NCBI GenBank assembly: GCA_903844815.1
Contig: CAIMVD010000221.1
Coordinates: forward strand, 1 to 37,284
DNA length: 37,284 bases
From: an uncultured Bacteroidota bacterium
GTDB lineage: Bacteria; Bacteroidota; Bacteroidia; Bacteroidales; VadinHA17
Reading direction: 5' to 3'
Below, in pieces: positions 7,767 to 16,900 of this stretch (within the stretch, counting starts at the first letter, position 1; each line of letters opens with the position of its first letter). The notes under the pieces were generated by a model, which saw nothing but the letters and a program-made list of their open reading frames with translations, made no database searches and was not told the DNA's origin. The position numbers and the translations under genes are program-made.

Positions 7767-8818
7767 TCGAATTTAAGCATGATTTTGAGGTGTTTGTCAG
7801 GTTCAGCTTCAAGCATCTCAAATGCTTCCTGTGCTTTTGAAGGGTGCATTATGTCAGTCACAATGGCATCGGGTTTGAGTGTACCCCTGTTCAGGTTGTC
7901 GATTGTTTCAGCAAATTCCCCGTGTGATACCCTTGAGGTCATGATAATTCCTTCCTTCCAGATCAGCTCCTTCATTACAATGGGAGAGGGTTCAGACGAA
8001 AGTCCAAGCACACATACTGTTCCTCCGCCACGGATTGCCTGAATGCATCCTCTTACAGGATTAACAACTCCCGGAAGGTCTTTAGTATGGCCGACGGCTT
8101 CAAAAGCGATATCTACCCCTTCGCCTCCGGTAAGATCCTTTATGGTTTCTATGGCATCGACTTTAGTTGCATTAATAGTTTGCACATCGCTATATGCCCT
8201 TTTAGCCATCGCCAGGCGTTCGTCCAGTATGTCCACCAAAATGACCGTGTTTGTTGTTTTTGTTTTCACTGCCTGGAGTATGCTCTGACCCACCTTGCCT
8301 GCACCCCATATGACTATCCTGTCACCGGCACTAACTCCGGCACGTTTACAGGCATGAAATCCTATTGACAGGACCTCCACAAGAGCGGCATGCTTGTCGG
8401 AAATATTATCCGATATTTTGTACAACATGGTCTCAGGCACTTTCATATATTCGCTGAAACCGCCATCAAGGTCGATTCCAACCAGCTTAAGAGTTGAACA
8501 GGCGGGGTAATGATGTCTTTTGCAGGCAGGGCATTGACCGCACCAGATTATAGGATCGACAGCCACACGGTCGCCTGTTTTGAAGGACTTCACCTCAGGT
8601 CCGGACTCAACAATAGTTCCGGCAAATTCATGACCCTGAATAAATGGCACCGTGGTACGGGGATGAAACTCCCCAAGGAAAACATGCTGATCGCTGCCGC
8701 AGATACAGGCATAGCCTACCTTAATTAATACCTCGTTGCCTGTAATCTCAGGAATATCAACTGACTTCCATTCAATTTTTTTGTATTCGGTCAATACCGC
8801 AGCGTTCATCTTTCTCAT
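7763..8818 (-). CDS. Zinc-dependent medium-chain alcohol/polyol dehydrogenase
   Basis: A 351-residue MDR enzyme that oxidises a secondary alcohol or polyol with NAD(P). Catalytic zinc ligands C40 (in CICGSD), H63 and E64 (QGHEFAG) are present, the structural zinc cluster is complete (C93, C96, C99, C107), and the Rossmann dinucleotide motif is GAGKVG (172-177). It resembles L-threonine 3-dehydrogenase, sorbitol dehydrogenase and butanediol dehydrogenase, which sequence alone does not separate. Position between a lactonase and an aldose dehydrogenase-like gene suggests a sugar-acid or polyol substrate. The family-typical N-terminus begins at the fourth residue (MNAAV), so translation may start 9 bp further in. 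Confidence 0.88.
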   Translation of the reverse strand: MRKMNAAVLTEYKKIEWKSVDIPEITGNEVLIKVGYACICGSDQHVFLGEFHPRTTVPFIQGHEFAGTIVESGPEVKSFKTGDRVAVDPIIWCGQCPACKRHHYPACSTLKLVGIDLDGGFSEYMKVPETMLYKISDNISDKHAALVEVLSIGFHACKRAGVSAGDRIVIWGAGKVGQSILQAVKTKTTNTVILVDILDERLAMAKRAYSDVQTINATKVDAIETIKDLTGGEGVDIAFEAVGHTKDLPGVVNPVRGCIQAIRGGGTVCVLGLSSEPSPIVMKELIWKEGIIMTSRVSHGEFAETIDNLNRGTLKPDAIVTDIMHPSKAQEAFEMLEAEPDKHLKIMLKFE

Positions 8819-8849
8819 AACAGCATCAATTGTTTTTCAGAATACTTTT

Positions 8850-9893
8850 TTAAAACAGATAAGGATAATTTTTATCAATAAGTCCCTCTACGATCATCTC
8901 TCTCCAAAAACCTGAAGGAATACTGCAATGCGCTGATTCAACATTATTTTTGATCCTCAGCGGATTGGAAGTGTTAAGAGAGATGCTTGCCACAGCGGGG
9001 GATGACATTGCGAATTGAACACAGGCGTTGGCGGGGACAACATCATATTTTGAACAGATAGAGATAAACTCTTCTCTCCACCTGAATTTCTCAATATTTT
9101 CGGCAGTATCAGGCTTTATCGGAACATAGTCGAAGAAATCACCCCCGGTCAGGAATCCGGCATGGAAAACAGCAGAGTTGATAACAGCCACACCATTTGC
9201 ATGAAGCTTTTCCATGAAATCGAGCAAATCCTTTGGATGCCTGTATATTGTCATGCTGTTGGCAAACATAACCCAGTCGAGATCAATTTTCTCCGCAATC
9301 ATAGGGATAATTCTCCAGTTTTTGGATCCTACACCTATTGCTTTAACCTTACCCTGCGATTTTAATTCAGAGAGCGCTTTATAGGCTTCAATAATATGGC
9401 TGAAGAGTGTTTTAAATTCTTCATCATTCCGGGCTTTGAGAAGGTATTCATCGGGGTCGTGAACCGAAACCATCTGGGGAGTAAGATTTCCCCCAAGTAA
9501 TTGTTTGCCCTGTTCCCAGCATTCAAGGATTCCGTCATACGAGATATTCTGACGGGCATCATTTTTAATTCCGAACCACACTCCCTTTTCAAATGTTGGT
9601 TCGGTCGATATAAGTGGTGTGCGCAGCCAGCCAAGCTTATTGCTTATTATAACATCCTTCGGATCCGCCTTCAGATTCTGTAATATCTGACCGAGCTTTT
9701 CCAGTGCAAGTCCGGCTCCATATTTCCCGGCTGAATCAAAAACTACAGGTTTCGGAACATTCAGAAGACATTCCTTCACGATCGCGGTTTTTATATCATC
9801 GCTGATCTCAGAATAAAGATTTCCTAAGGCACTGGTGCCAAAGACCACCGCGGGCAAGCTTATTCCGGTTTCTTTCAGCGGCCTTCGTTCCAT
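8850..9893 (-). CDS. Aldo/keto reductase, probable L-fucose (D-threo-aldose) 1-dehydrogenase
   Basis: A TIM-barrel AKR of about 347 residues. The N-terminus (MERRPLKETG, then LPAVVFGTSALGNLY), FDSAGKYGAGLALEKLG and the IISNKLGW strand match the AKR group that includes bacterial D-threo-aldose/L-fucose dehydrogenase; the Asp-Tyr-Lys-His catalytic set has Tyr in KYGAG and Lys in SNKLGW. It would oxidise a free aldose to its lactone, the substrate of the lactonase two genes downstream. I chose ATG at 9893 because it aligns with the family start; an in-frame GTG at 9938 adds 15 residues and would leave 1 nt to the upstream gene. The gap to the next gene is 31 nt. Confidence 0.8.
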   Translation of the reverse strand: MERRPLKETGISLPAVVFGTSALGNLYSEISDDIKTAIVKECLLNVPKPVVFDSAGKYGAGLALEKLGQILQNLKADPKDVIISNKLGWLRTPLISTEPTFEKGVWFGIKNDARQNISYDGILECWEQGKQLLGGNLTPQMVSVHDPDEYLLKARNDEEFKTLFSHIIEAYKALSELKSQGKVKAIGVGSKNWRIIPMIAEKIDLDWVMFANSMTIYRHPKDLLDFMEKLHANGVAVINSAVFHAGFLTGGDFFDYVPIKPDTAENIEKFRWREEFISICSKYDVVPANACVQFAMSSPAVASISLNTSNPLRIKNNVESAHCSIPSGFWREMIVEGLIDKNYPYLF

Positions 9894-9939
9894 CAGAGAG
9901 TTAGATTTATTAACCGGATTAATAAGATTATTCCTCACC

Positions 9940-10617
9940 TTATTGTATTTTCAGAATAGCCTTCACGATATTTTCAGCTCCTTCGGCAATCTGGGCAATT
10001 GAGGCATCAAGCATGTAACATGGAGTGGTAAAAATTTTTCTCTGATAATCGATAATCACTTCACCGTGGTAGGCACTTACATGCTGTCCTCCCATATTAA
10101 TGATTTCCTCTGCCGTACCAGGATCATTACCGATTGTCACCTTTATGTTCCCCAGAATCTTTGTTATGAGTACGGGAGAAATACAAAGTGCACCTATGGG
10201 TTTTCCGGCGGAATGCATCGCCTTGATAGCCTTCTCAACATCAGCGTTTACGGTGCAATTGGCTCCATCAAAGGCAAAAGTGCAAAGATTTTTGGCTACA
10301 CCAAATCCACCGGGGAAGATAATGGCATCAAATTCGCGTTCATTAAAAAGAGCCAATGGCTTAATATTTCCTCTTGCAATCCGGGCTGATTCGGTCAGTA
10401 CATTTCTTGTTTCTTTCATCTCGTTGCCATTCAGATGATTAATCACATGAGCCTGATTAACATCCGGAGCGAAACACTGATACTCGGCATTATGCTTGTC
10501 AATTGCAAGCATTGTAAGGGTGGCTTCATGAATTTCGGCACCATCATAGACCCCACAACCTGCAAGTACTACTGCAAATCTTTTAATATGACTCATATTT
10601 TCGGTTTTATGGTTCAT
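9940..10617 (-). CDS. elbB: ElbB-type DJ-1/PfpI family glyoxalase
   Basis: A 225-residue class I glutamine-amidotransferase-like protein. It matches E. coli ElbB closely in layout: AGCGVYDGAEIHEA, FAPD, VINHLNG, ETRNVLTESARIARG, IIFPGGFGVAKNL, and the nucleophile elbow GALCISPV with its catalytic Cys. E. coli ElbB is known as a DJ-1-type glyoxalase; older databases call it an isoprenoid biosynthesis protein. It is the first gene of the minus-strand operon, and glyoxalase action would fit detoxifying reactive aldehydes from sugar breakdown, which is inference. A second Met (10596) lies closer to the family start, and a TAAATTTG box just upstream of 10617 would favour it. Confidence 0.9.
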   Translation of the reverse strand: MNHKTENMSHIKRFAVVLAGCGVYDGAEIHEATLTMLAIDKHNAEYQCFAPDVNQAHVINHLNGNEMKETRNVLTESARIARGNIKPLALFNEREFDAIIFPGGFGVAKNLCTFAFDGANCTVNADVEKAIKAMHSAGKPIGALCISPVLITKILGNIKVTIGNDPGTAEEIINMGGQHVSAYHGEVIIDYQRKIFTTPCYMLDASIAQIAEGAENIVKAILKIQ

Positions 10618-10622
10618 CCTTC

Positions 10623-10630
10623 CAAATTTA
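10623..10630 (-). promoter_or_regulatory. Candidate -7 box of the elbB operon
   Basis: Read on the minus strand, TAAATTTG matches TAnnTTTG exactly. No TTG is found at the expected -33 place. Transcription would start close to 10617, which would make the first ATG leaderless and the second ATG (10596) preceded by about 20 nt. Confidence 0.35.
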
Positions 10631-10820
10631 GGTGAAGTTTACCGTATTTGGAACTCGGTACATATAAAAATTAAACCTTTAAAGGTTTTCTTTCGAACAC
10701 GTATGGGAGAATAAAGAAAGTATTATCTTCGGAAAAATCTGCTTATCTATGAAATTCTACTGTTCACAGAGAAGATCTTGTTTTCTGCTGAAGAAGTTTT
10801 TATTTTTTTCTTTGAAAAAG

Positions 10821-10828
10821 TAGCTTTG
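10821..10828 (+). promoter_or_regulatory. Candidate -7 box of the type IX secretion block
   Basis: TAGCTTTG matches TAnnTTTG exactly, with a T-run where the -33 TTG would lie. Transcription would start near 10834, giving a leader of about 47 nt to the ATG at 10881. The six genes that follow are spaced so closely that they are likely one operon. Confidence 0.45.
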
Positions 10829-10880
10829 AATTTCAACCATGAAATGATTTAATAGCAGGAATAAGTTTGAATATGCAGGA

Positions 10881-12986
10881 ATGAAATCACTGAAGTCGAT
10901 ACTCCTTATTTTACTTTTCTTCAACTTAGAATGGAATCCGGTCTATTCTCAGAGTTCATATTGCAAAAATCTGGGGTTCGAGCTGGGAAATTTTACTAAC
11001 TGGACGCCGTATACCTGGAGATACAAGACTGATGCCCCACAGGTAAATACCACCCCGGTTATGGGAGTTGTTGCCCGCCGGCATGTAATTATCTCCGACA
11101 CGTCGGCTTATGATAAAAACACCGGATATGCCCTGCGGAAAGTACCCAAAGGATGCCTGTATTCTGCCAGGATTGGCGATGAGATCCTCTCTACAGACCG
11201 GGCTAACCCGCGAAACTGGAACCAAAGCCTCAGGTATACAATGAAAATTGATTCCAATAATGCGCTTCTTGTATTTAAATTTGCCCTTGTGCTTGAGTAC
11301 GCGAACGATCATACTGATATTAATGAGCCGAGGTTTCGCATGACGCTGTATGACGATAAGGGAAACATACTCCCAAATTGCTCCAACTACGATGTCTTTT
11401 CATCTAGCAAGTATATCAAAGGTTTCAATACTTATATTCCAACAGGAACAGGCGCGGATCCCGTTGTGTGGCGCGACTGGACTTCTGTGGGAGCCAACCT
11501 CCTGGAATATATGGGAAAGACCATCACGGTCGAATTCATGACTGCCGATTGCACAAGAGGTTACCACTATGGCTATGCCTATTTTGTAGCAGAGTGCCAT
11601 CCGCTCTACCTGGCTGTCGATTATTGCACGAATGATTCAACAGCGAGGCTAATTGCACCGGTGGGATTTGTGAACTACCAGTGGAAAAACAGCAGCGGCG
11701 ACCTGCTTGACACCCTGCAGATATTGAGGATCAGTGTTCCAAAGGATAAATCGATCTACTCCTGTACTATGACATCGGCAACAGGATGCGTTATTACGCT
11801 TAATTCAAAAGTTTTAAAGTACAATCCGAAAGCCGATTTCAGTTCTTCAATGTTCGACTGTTTCTCAAATACGGTTGGGTTTGAGAATCGTTCCACAAAA
11901 ACTAATGGGTCCTTAGCTTACGACTGGCGTTTTGAGGATGGTCAGACCTCAGAACTTGAGAGCCCTCTTCATACCTTCAAAACATCCGGAATACATAAGG
12001 TGTCGCTGATTTTGAAAAATTCTCCTTCCGCCTGCAGGGATACCCTAACCAAAGATGTTGAATCTTTTACTCCCCCGCTGGTAGGTATTTCAGGCGATTC
12101 AACCTATTGTCCGGGACTTACTACCTGGATAAAGGGATATGGAGCTGCTGAATATAAATGGAATAATGACTCGAAGGCGGATTCCCTTGAAATAAAGTCT
12201 CCCGGAGGAAAATTCTGGTTAATTGGCTACTCGACTACAGGATGCCACTCGGATACTAATCATATTTCAATAACAGAGGAGCCGGACTGGGATTTCATGG
12301 CTCACGGGGACTCCACTATTTGCGGGAACGGAAGTTTAACCATATCGGCCTCAGGCGCTTCGGCTTATATCTGGAACACGGGAGAGTCAACTGATACACT
12401 GATAGTAACCTCTCCGGGGAAATATATTGTTACTGGTAATAACTTACGAGGATGTAAAAAACTCCTCTCCTATAATGTGGAACGACGCTCTATTCCCCTG
12501 GTCGATTTCATTGCATCACCCGATGCCATCGACAGCCGGCATAACAAAATCAACTGTACTGTTCCGGCCGAGGAGGGAGTCAATTATTTGTGGATTATGG
12601 GAGACGGAAATTCTGAAAAGGGTTCCAATATCGTCCACCAATACAATATCTCCAACAGTACATTGGAATATCTGATCACCCTTGCTGCAACCTCCGTGTA
12701 TAATTGTACTGACAGTTCTTCAAAGTTTATTGACGTGATTCCTTTTGTTCCGAATGTTTTTACGCCTGACGGGGATGGAATAAATGATGTTTTTATGCCG
12801 GGCTTTGAACAACAGATTGTTGACAGGAACGGACTGAAGATTTACAATGGCAATGAGGGCTGGGACGGAAGATTTAACGGCGAGAATGTCGATCCCGATA
12901 CCTACTTCTATCTGGTTTTATACAAGGACAGCAGGGATGTTATCAATACCAGGAAGGGTTATATAACTCTGGTAAGAAAAAAGTAA
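10881..12986 (+). CDS. Secreted PKD-domain protein with type B T9SS sorting domain
   Basis: A 701-residue protein with a Sec signal peptide ending VYSQ (about residue 24). The N-terminal 250 residues form an uncharacterised carbohydrate-binding-like region (CKNLGFELGNFTNW at its start). Next come a PKD repeat (YDWRFEDGQTSE), two Ig-like repeats with paired Cys (GDSTYCPG and GDSTICGN) and another PKD-like repeat (LWIMGDGNSE). The last 80 residues are a gliding-motility-associated C-terminal domain: VFTPDGDGINDVF, then DRNGLKIYNGNEGWDG and a terminal beta-strand segment. Such domains direct export through T9SS to the cell surface. It overlaps the following PorP/SprF gene by one base (TAATG), so the two are translationally coupled, as expected for a substrate with its own outer-membrane partner. 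Confidence 0.85.
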   Translation: MKSLKSILLILLFFNLEWNPVYSQSSYCKNLGFELGNFTNWTPYTWRYKTDAPQVNTTPVMGVVARRHVIISDTSAYDKNTGYALRKVPKGCLYSARIGDEILSTDRANPRNWNQSLRYTMKIDSNNALLVFKFALVLEYANDHTDINEPRFRMTLYDDKGNILPNCSNYDVFSSSKYIKGFNTYIPTGTGADPVVWRDWTSVGANLLEYMGKTITVEFMTADCTRGYHYGYAYFVAECHPLYLAVDYCTNDSTARLIAPVGFVNYQWKNSSGDLLDTLQILRISVPKDKSIYSCTMTSATGCVITLNSKVLKYNPKADFSSSMFDCFSNTVGFENRSTKTNGSLAYDWRFEDGQTSELESPLHTFKTSGIHKVSLILKNSPSACRDTLTKDVESFTPPLVGISGDSTYCPGLTTWIKGYGAAEYKWNNDSKADSLEIKSPGGKFWLIGYSTTGCHSDTNHISITEEPDWDFMAHGDSTICGNGSLTISASGASAYIWNTGESTDTLIVTSPGKYIVTGNNLRGCKKLLSYNVERRSIPLVDFIASPDAIDSRHNKINCTVPAEEGVNYLWIMGDGNSEKGSNIVHQYNISNSTLEYLITLAATSVYNCTDSSSKFIDVIPFVPNVFTPDGDGINDVFMPGFEQQIVDRNGLKIYNGNEGWDGRFNGENVDPDTYFYLVLYKDSRDVINTRKGYITLVRKK

Positions 12987-13954
12987 TGAAGCTTAAACTT
13001 AAATATATACTTATAATCTTTACCCTCATATCCGGCATGAAGCTTATGGCCCAGGCAGATATCAGTATGGCGACCCACTGGAATAACCGGGCGGGTTATA
13101 ATCCGGCATTTATTGCCAGGCCTGATTACCTCTATCTTTTTGCCAGCACCCGTCAGCAGTGGGTAGGAATTAAGGGAGCTCCCTCCGTTTTTAACGTTCA
13201 GGTATCAGAATATATCAATAGTCTTCGTTCAGCAGTCGGCCTGTCATTGGTAACCGATAAGGTCGGTGCCACACGGTCGTTCAACCCGATGCTTACATAC
13301 GCCTTCCGTATTGCGAAGAAAAAGGATTGGGCCTTATCCATGGGACTTTCTGCAGGTATGTTTGTGCGAACGGTTAATGGCTCAGTGTTTGAAGCCGAAA
13401 ACTCCATCGATCCGTCGCTGAGTTATATTTATGAAAAGACGGCAAGGCCTGACCTGAATATCGGTTTCGAGTTCCAGAATACTCACTTTATTTATGGCCT
13501 CTCTTCAACCCATCTTTTTTCTGTCGTCAAATCTGATAATCTTTTTCTGAACGGGAATCACAGATATGGTTATGCAATTTACAGGAATGAAGAGCCTGCA
13601 GATTTCTCCTACAGCCTGGGAATGCAGGTTATTAACAGGTCCAACCTTACAGTAGCTGAGGGAAATGTCAGTTTCAGGCTGAAACGTATGAGTAATCTTA
13701 TTAAATCGCCTCTTGTAAGGGGTCCGCAGGAGATTCTTGACTTCGGATTTACCTACCGTTCATCAAAGCAGATGATATTTCTTTTGGGAATGAGAATTTC
13801 TCCCTATCTTAGAATTGGATATTCCTACGATCAAAGTTTCAATTCGGGGTACTACAGGAACGGATCCCACGAAATTATGCTTGAATATAGGATCCCTGCA
13901 AAGGCTGCTTCAACAACCTTCCGATGCGGGAGCAAGGAATTCTGGTACCATTAA
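12986..13954 (+). CDS. PorP/SprF-family type IX secretion outer-membrane protein (first copy)
   Basis: A 322-residue protein with a signal peptide ending LMAQ and the family start ADISMATHWNNRAGYNPAF, followed by RQQWVGIKGAP, the usual PorP/SprF N-terminal block. The rest alternates short beta-strands of an outer-membrane barrel. PorP/SprF proteins assist export or surface attachment of type B T9SS substrates in Flavobacterium and Porphyromonas. It sits directly behind a substrate gene (1-bp overlap) and 4 bp before the next giant substrate, which supports dedicated pairing. Which of the two adjacent PKD proteins it serves is not shown by sequence. Confidence 0.88.
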   Translation: MKLKLKYILIIFTLISGMKLMAQADISMATHWNNRAGYNPAFIARPDYLYLFASTRQQWVGIKGAPSVFNVQVSEYINSLRSAVGLSLVTDKVGATRSFNPMLTYAFRIAKKKDWALSMGLSAGMFVRTVNGSVFEAENSIDPSLSYIYEKTARPDLNIGFEFQNTHFIYGLSSTHLFSVVKSDNLFLNGNHRYGYAIYRNEEPADFSYSLGMQVINRSNLTVAEGNVSFRLKRMSNLIKSPLVRGPQEILDFGFTYRSSKQMIFLLGMRISPYLRIGYSYDQSFNSGYYRNGSHEIMLEYRIPAKAASTTFRCGSKEFWYH

Positions 13955-13958
13955 ATAA

Positions 13959-16900
13959 ATGAGAGAGCCCCGGATGAAAATTGTCAGGTCGAAATATTTC
14001 TTCATATTATTGCTTTCACAAGTGATTGTACTTCGCGCTTTTGGAATCACCGCGAATTTTACATTTACAAAAACAAGCAACTGTTCACCTTCGATTGTGA
14101 TGTTTACAAATAATTCCACGAAGGGAACGGGAATAATCTATACCTGGGATTTTGGCCAGGGCGCCATTGTTACCACGACTGAAAGTTCGGCCAGAGAGCA
14201 GGTATATACGAAGTCGGGCCAATATCTCGTAAAACTCCGGGTAACTGATGGAACAAGTACCGATAGCACAAGCTCAGTAATAAATATATTCAGGGGGCCT
14301 GCTGCCGGTTTTTCGGCTGACAGGGTTAACGGATGCCCTCCTCTGAATGTCACTCTTACAAGTACCTCAACTGCAGGAGAGTCGGATCTGGCAAATACAT
14401 CCTGGGATTTCAGAAACGGTGAAAATAAAGAGGGTAAGGTCGTTCAGTATTTGTACAATGCCACGGGTACCTTTGGCATAGTACTGAAAGTCACCGACAG
14501 GAACGGATGCTCGAGCATTCTCGAATCGGAAAGGGCTGTAATTGTAACCGAACGGCCAAAGGCTGATTTTGCCGCTTCGGACACATTTGCCTGCGCTCCA
14601 CCCCTGAATGTAACCTTTTCAAATCTTTCTAAGGGTTCCTCCATACTCTCATATAAATGGGATTTGGGCAATGGGGATACATCGTCCGATATAGGCAGTT
14701 CATCAGTCTATACAACACCGGGAAGTTACAGTGTAAAACTTAAAGCCGTCGATTCATATGGTTGTGCCGATTCGTTGCTTAAGAACCAGTATATTAAGAT
14801 TGGTTACCCGAAAGGAAGTCTGAAAGTTTTCGACGGGAATGACAGTCTCGTGAAAAGATCCTTCCTCTGCAGCGGGTTATACAGGTTTGTCTATTCCGAT
14901 GCCGGTCTTCCCGATTATTCATGGAAAATAACCGAGAACGGAATAACCACAACTTTATCAGGAAGAAATACTATCACCTACAGGGTAAGCGGCACAGGGA
15001 ATATTGAAGTAAAAGTCGTTTATGGCAAAAAAGCATTCTGTACCGACAGTATCTCTGTTTCTTTTGCCAAAAGTTATATTAAAGCCGCTTTTAATCTTAA
15101 TGACACCATATTTTGTTCGGTTCCTTCGCAGGTGACACTGGCAAATTTATCACAGAATGCAGATATGATTTCGTGGTATATTTCCGACAGGCTGATCTCA
15201 AATGAAAAAACGGCATCTTACACAATAACGGAAAATGACCTGCCGGAAGAGACCTACAGCCAGCGTTACAGTCATGAGGTAAATGCTTTTAAACTTCCCT
15301 TCAAATTAGTTGTTTCGAATGGCGGCGTTTGTTTCGACTCGGTTATAAATATAGTCTCAATTGCAAAACCTGTTGCGCGGTTTATGCCTGATAAGGTTTC
15401 GGGTTGTGTTCCGCTGCAGGTGAGCTTTTCCGACAGCAGCAAATCGGTATTCAAAATAGACTCCCGTGTATATAAAATAGGTAATGACTCGGTAGTTTCG
15501 ATTTTTAATTCTCCTTCACTTTATACAATTACAAAACCCGGGGAATATTATGTTACCGAGATAATAAGAAGTGGCGTTTGCGCCGACACATCTGAAGTTG
15601 TCAGGATTGTTGCCGGGGATAAGCTCGTACCTGATTTTACGGTTTTGCCGGGCGAAGTTTGTAACGGAGGGGAAATAAAGCTTTCCGGAAGTGTCGCGAA
15701 TAATTCCCTGCCCGGCTTATGGCGTTTCAGGTCTGACGGCATTTTCGACTTTAACCTTAAATCGAAGCCCGATACTATCATTTCAATCTATTCTGACACA
15801 AATGGTTTCAAAAATATTACTCTTCAGACTGATTATAACGGTTGTTTGTCGGAAACTACAAAAATTAACATCCTGAATATAAAAGGTCCAGCCGGTGATT
15901 TTTCCCAATCCTTCAGCTGCGACAGTTCACTTTCGTACAGGTTTAAATCGGTGATAAGCCCGGCCACATCAATGGTCTGGAACATTGATACGGCAACTGT
16001 AAATGATCTTGATTCAGTCGATTACCGGTTCCCGGCAGGTGGAAATTATACTGTGAAACTCGCCGCTTCCGACCTGTCATCAAACTGTACGCTTACAAGG
16101 ACAAAGATTATTAACGTTCGCCAGGTGCTGGCAGGTTTCACCATGAGCGATACCATTCTTTGCGCTGGTGATACCCTTCACCTCGACGGGACTTCTTCAC
16201 GCGACTATATCAGCCATTGTTTTAATGAAGGTTTCCTCTGGGATTTTGGCGATGATACGCCTCCCAGAAGAAGTTTCCTTAAAGGTTATGATCACATCTA
16301 TTCAACAAAGGGCATTGATACCGTCAGGCTTTTTGTTACCGGAGATAATGGTTGCACAGATAGTACTAAAAAGGTAGTAAAAGTATTTAGTCCCTCAGGA
16401 AGCTTCACTGTCGATAAGGATCTCGGGTGCGTTCCGGAGATGAGTGTAGATTTCAGGAACACCTCAACCGATTCTACAATAATACTGTGGGTCTGGGATT
16501 TTGGCGATAAGTCATCCGACAGTACAAATACTCCAAATCTATCGCACTCCTATTCAAGTGAAAGTCAGCAAACATTTTATCCCACTCTTACGGTTTATGA
16601 TGCCCATCAATGTTATTCAGGCAGCTCTGTAGCAGTTGAACTTCTGCAGGTTGACGGAAATTTTCAGGCTGACGACAAGGCCATTTGTGCAGGGCAGACG
16701 GTTACCTTTACCCCTGCTGAAAGCGGCCTGACAAGCATGCTCTGGGACTATGGTGACGGGGCTTCGGGAATTGAAAACACCCACAACTATGCAAAAGCGG
16801 GCGCCTTCAACGTGTCGCTTACAGCAACGAAGGCCGGGTGCAGCAAAACTGTTGCAAAATCGGAATATATAGTCGCCGAAAAGGCTAACGCATCCTTTTT

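Noticed and set aside
7653-8368. Plus-strand open frames opposite the lactonase and dehydrogenase genes
   Set aside because: They are shadows of the conserved minus-strand enzymes and show no domain of their own.
9894-9938. GTG start for the aldo/keto reductase
   Set aside because: The 15 extra residues do not align with the usual family start; ATG at 9893 does. The GTG is not excluded, because it would sit 1 nt from the upstream gene.
12750-12986. Truncated T9SS sorting domain in the 701-residue PKD protein
   Set aside because: The usual NRWG block seemed missing, but DRNGLKIYNGNEGWDG fills the same place in a shorter known variant, so the domain is probably complete.
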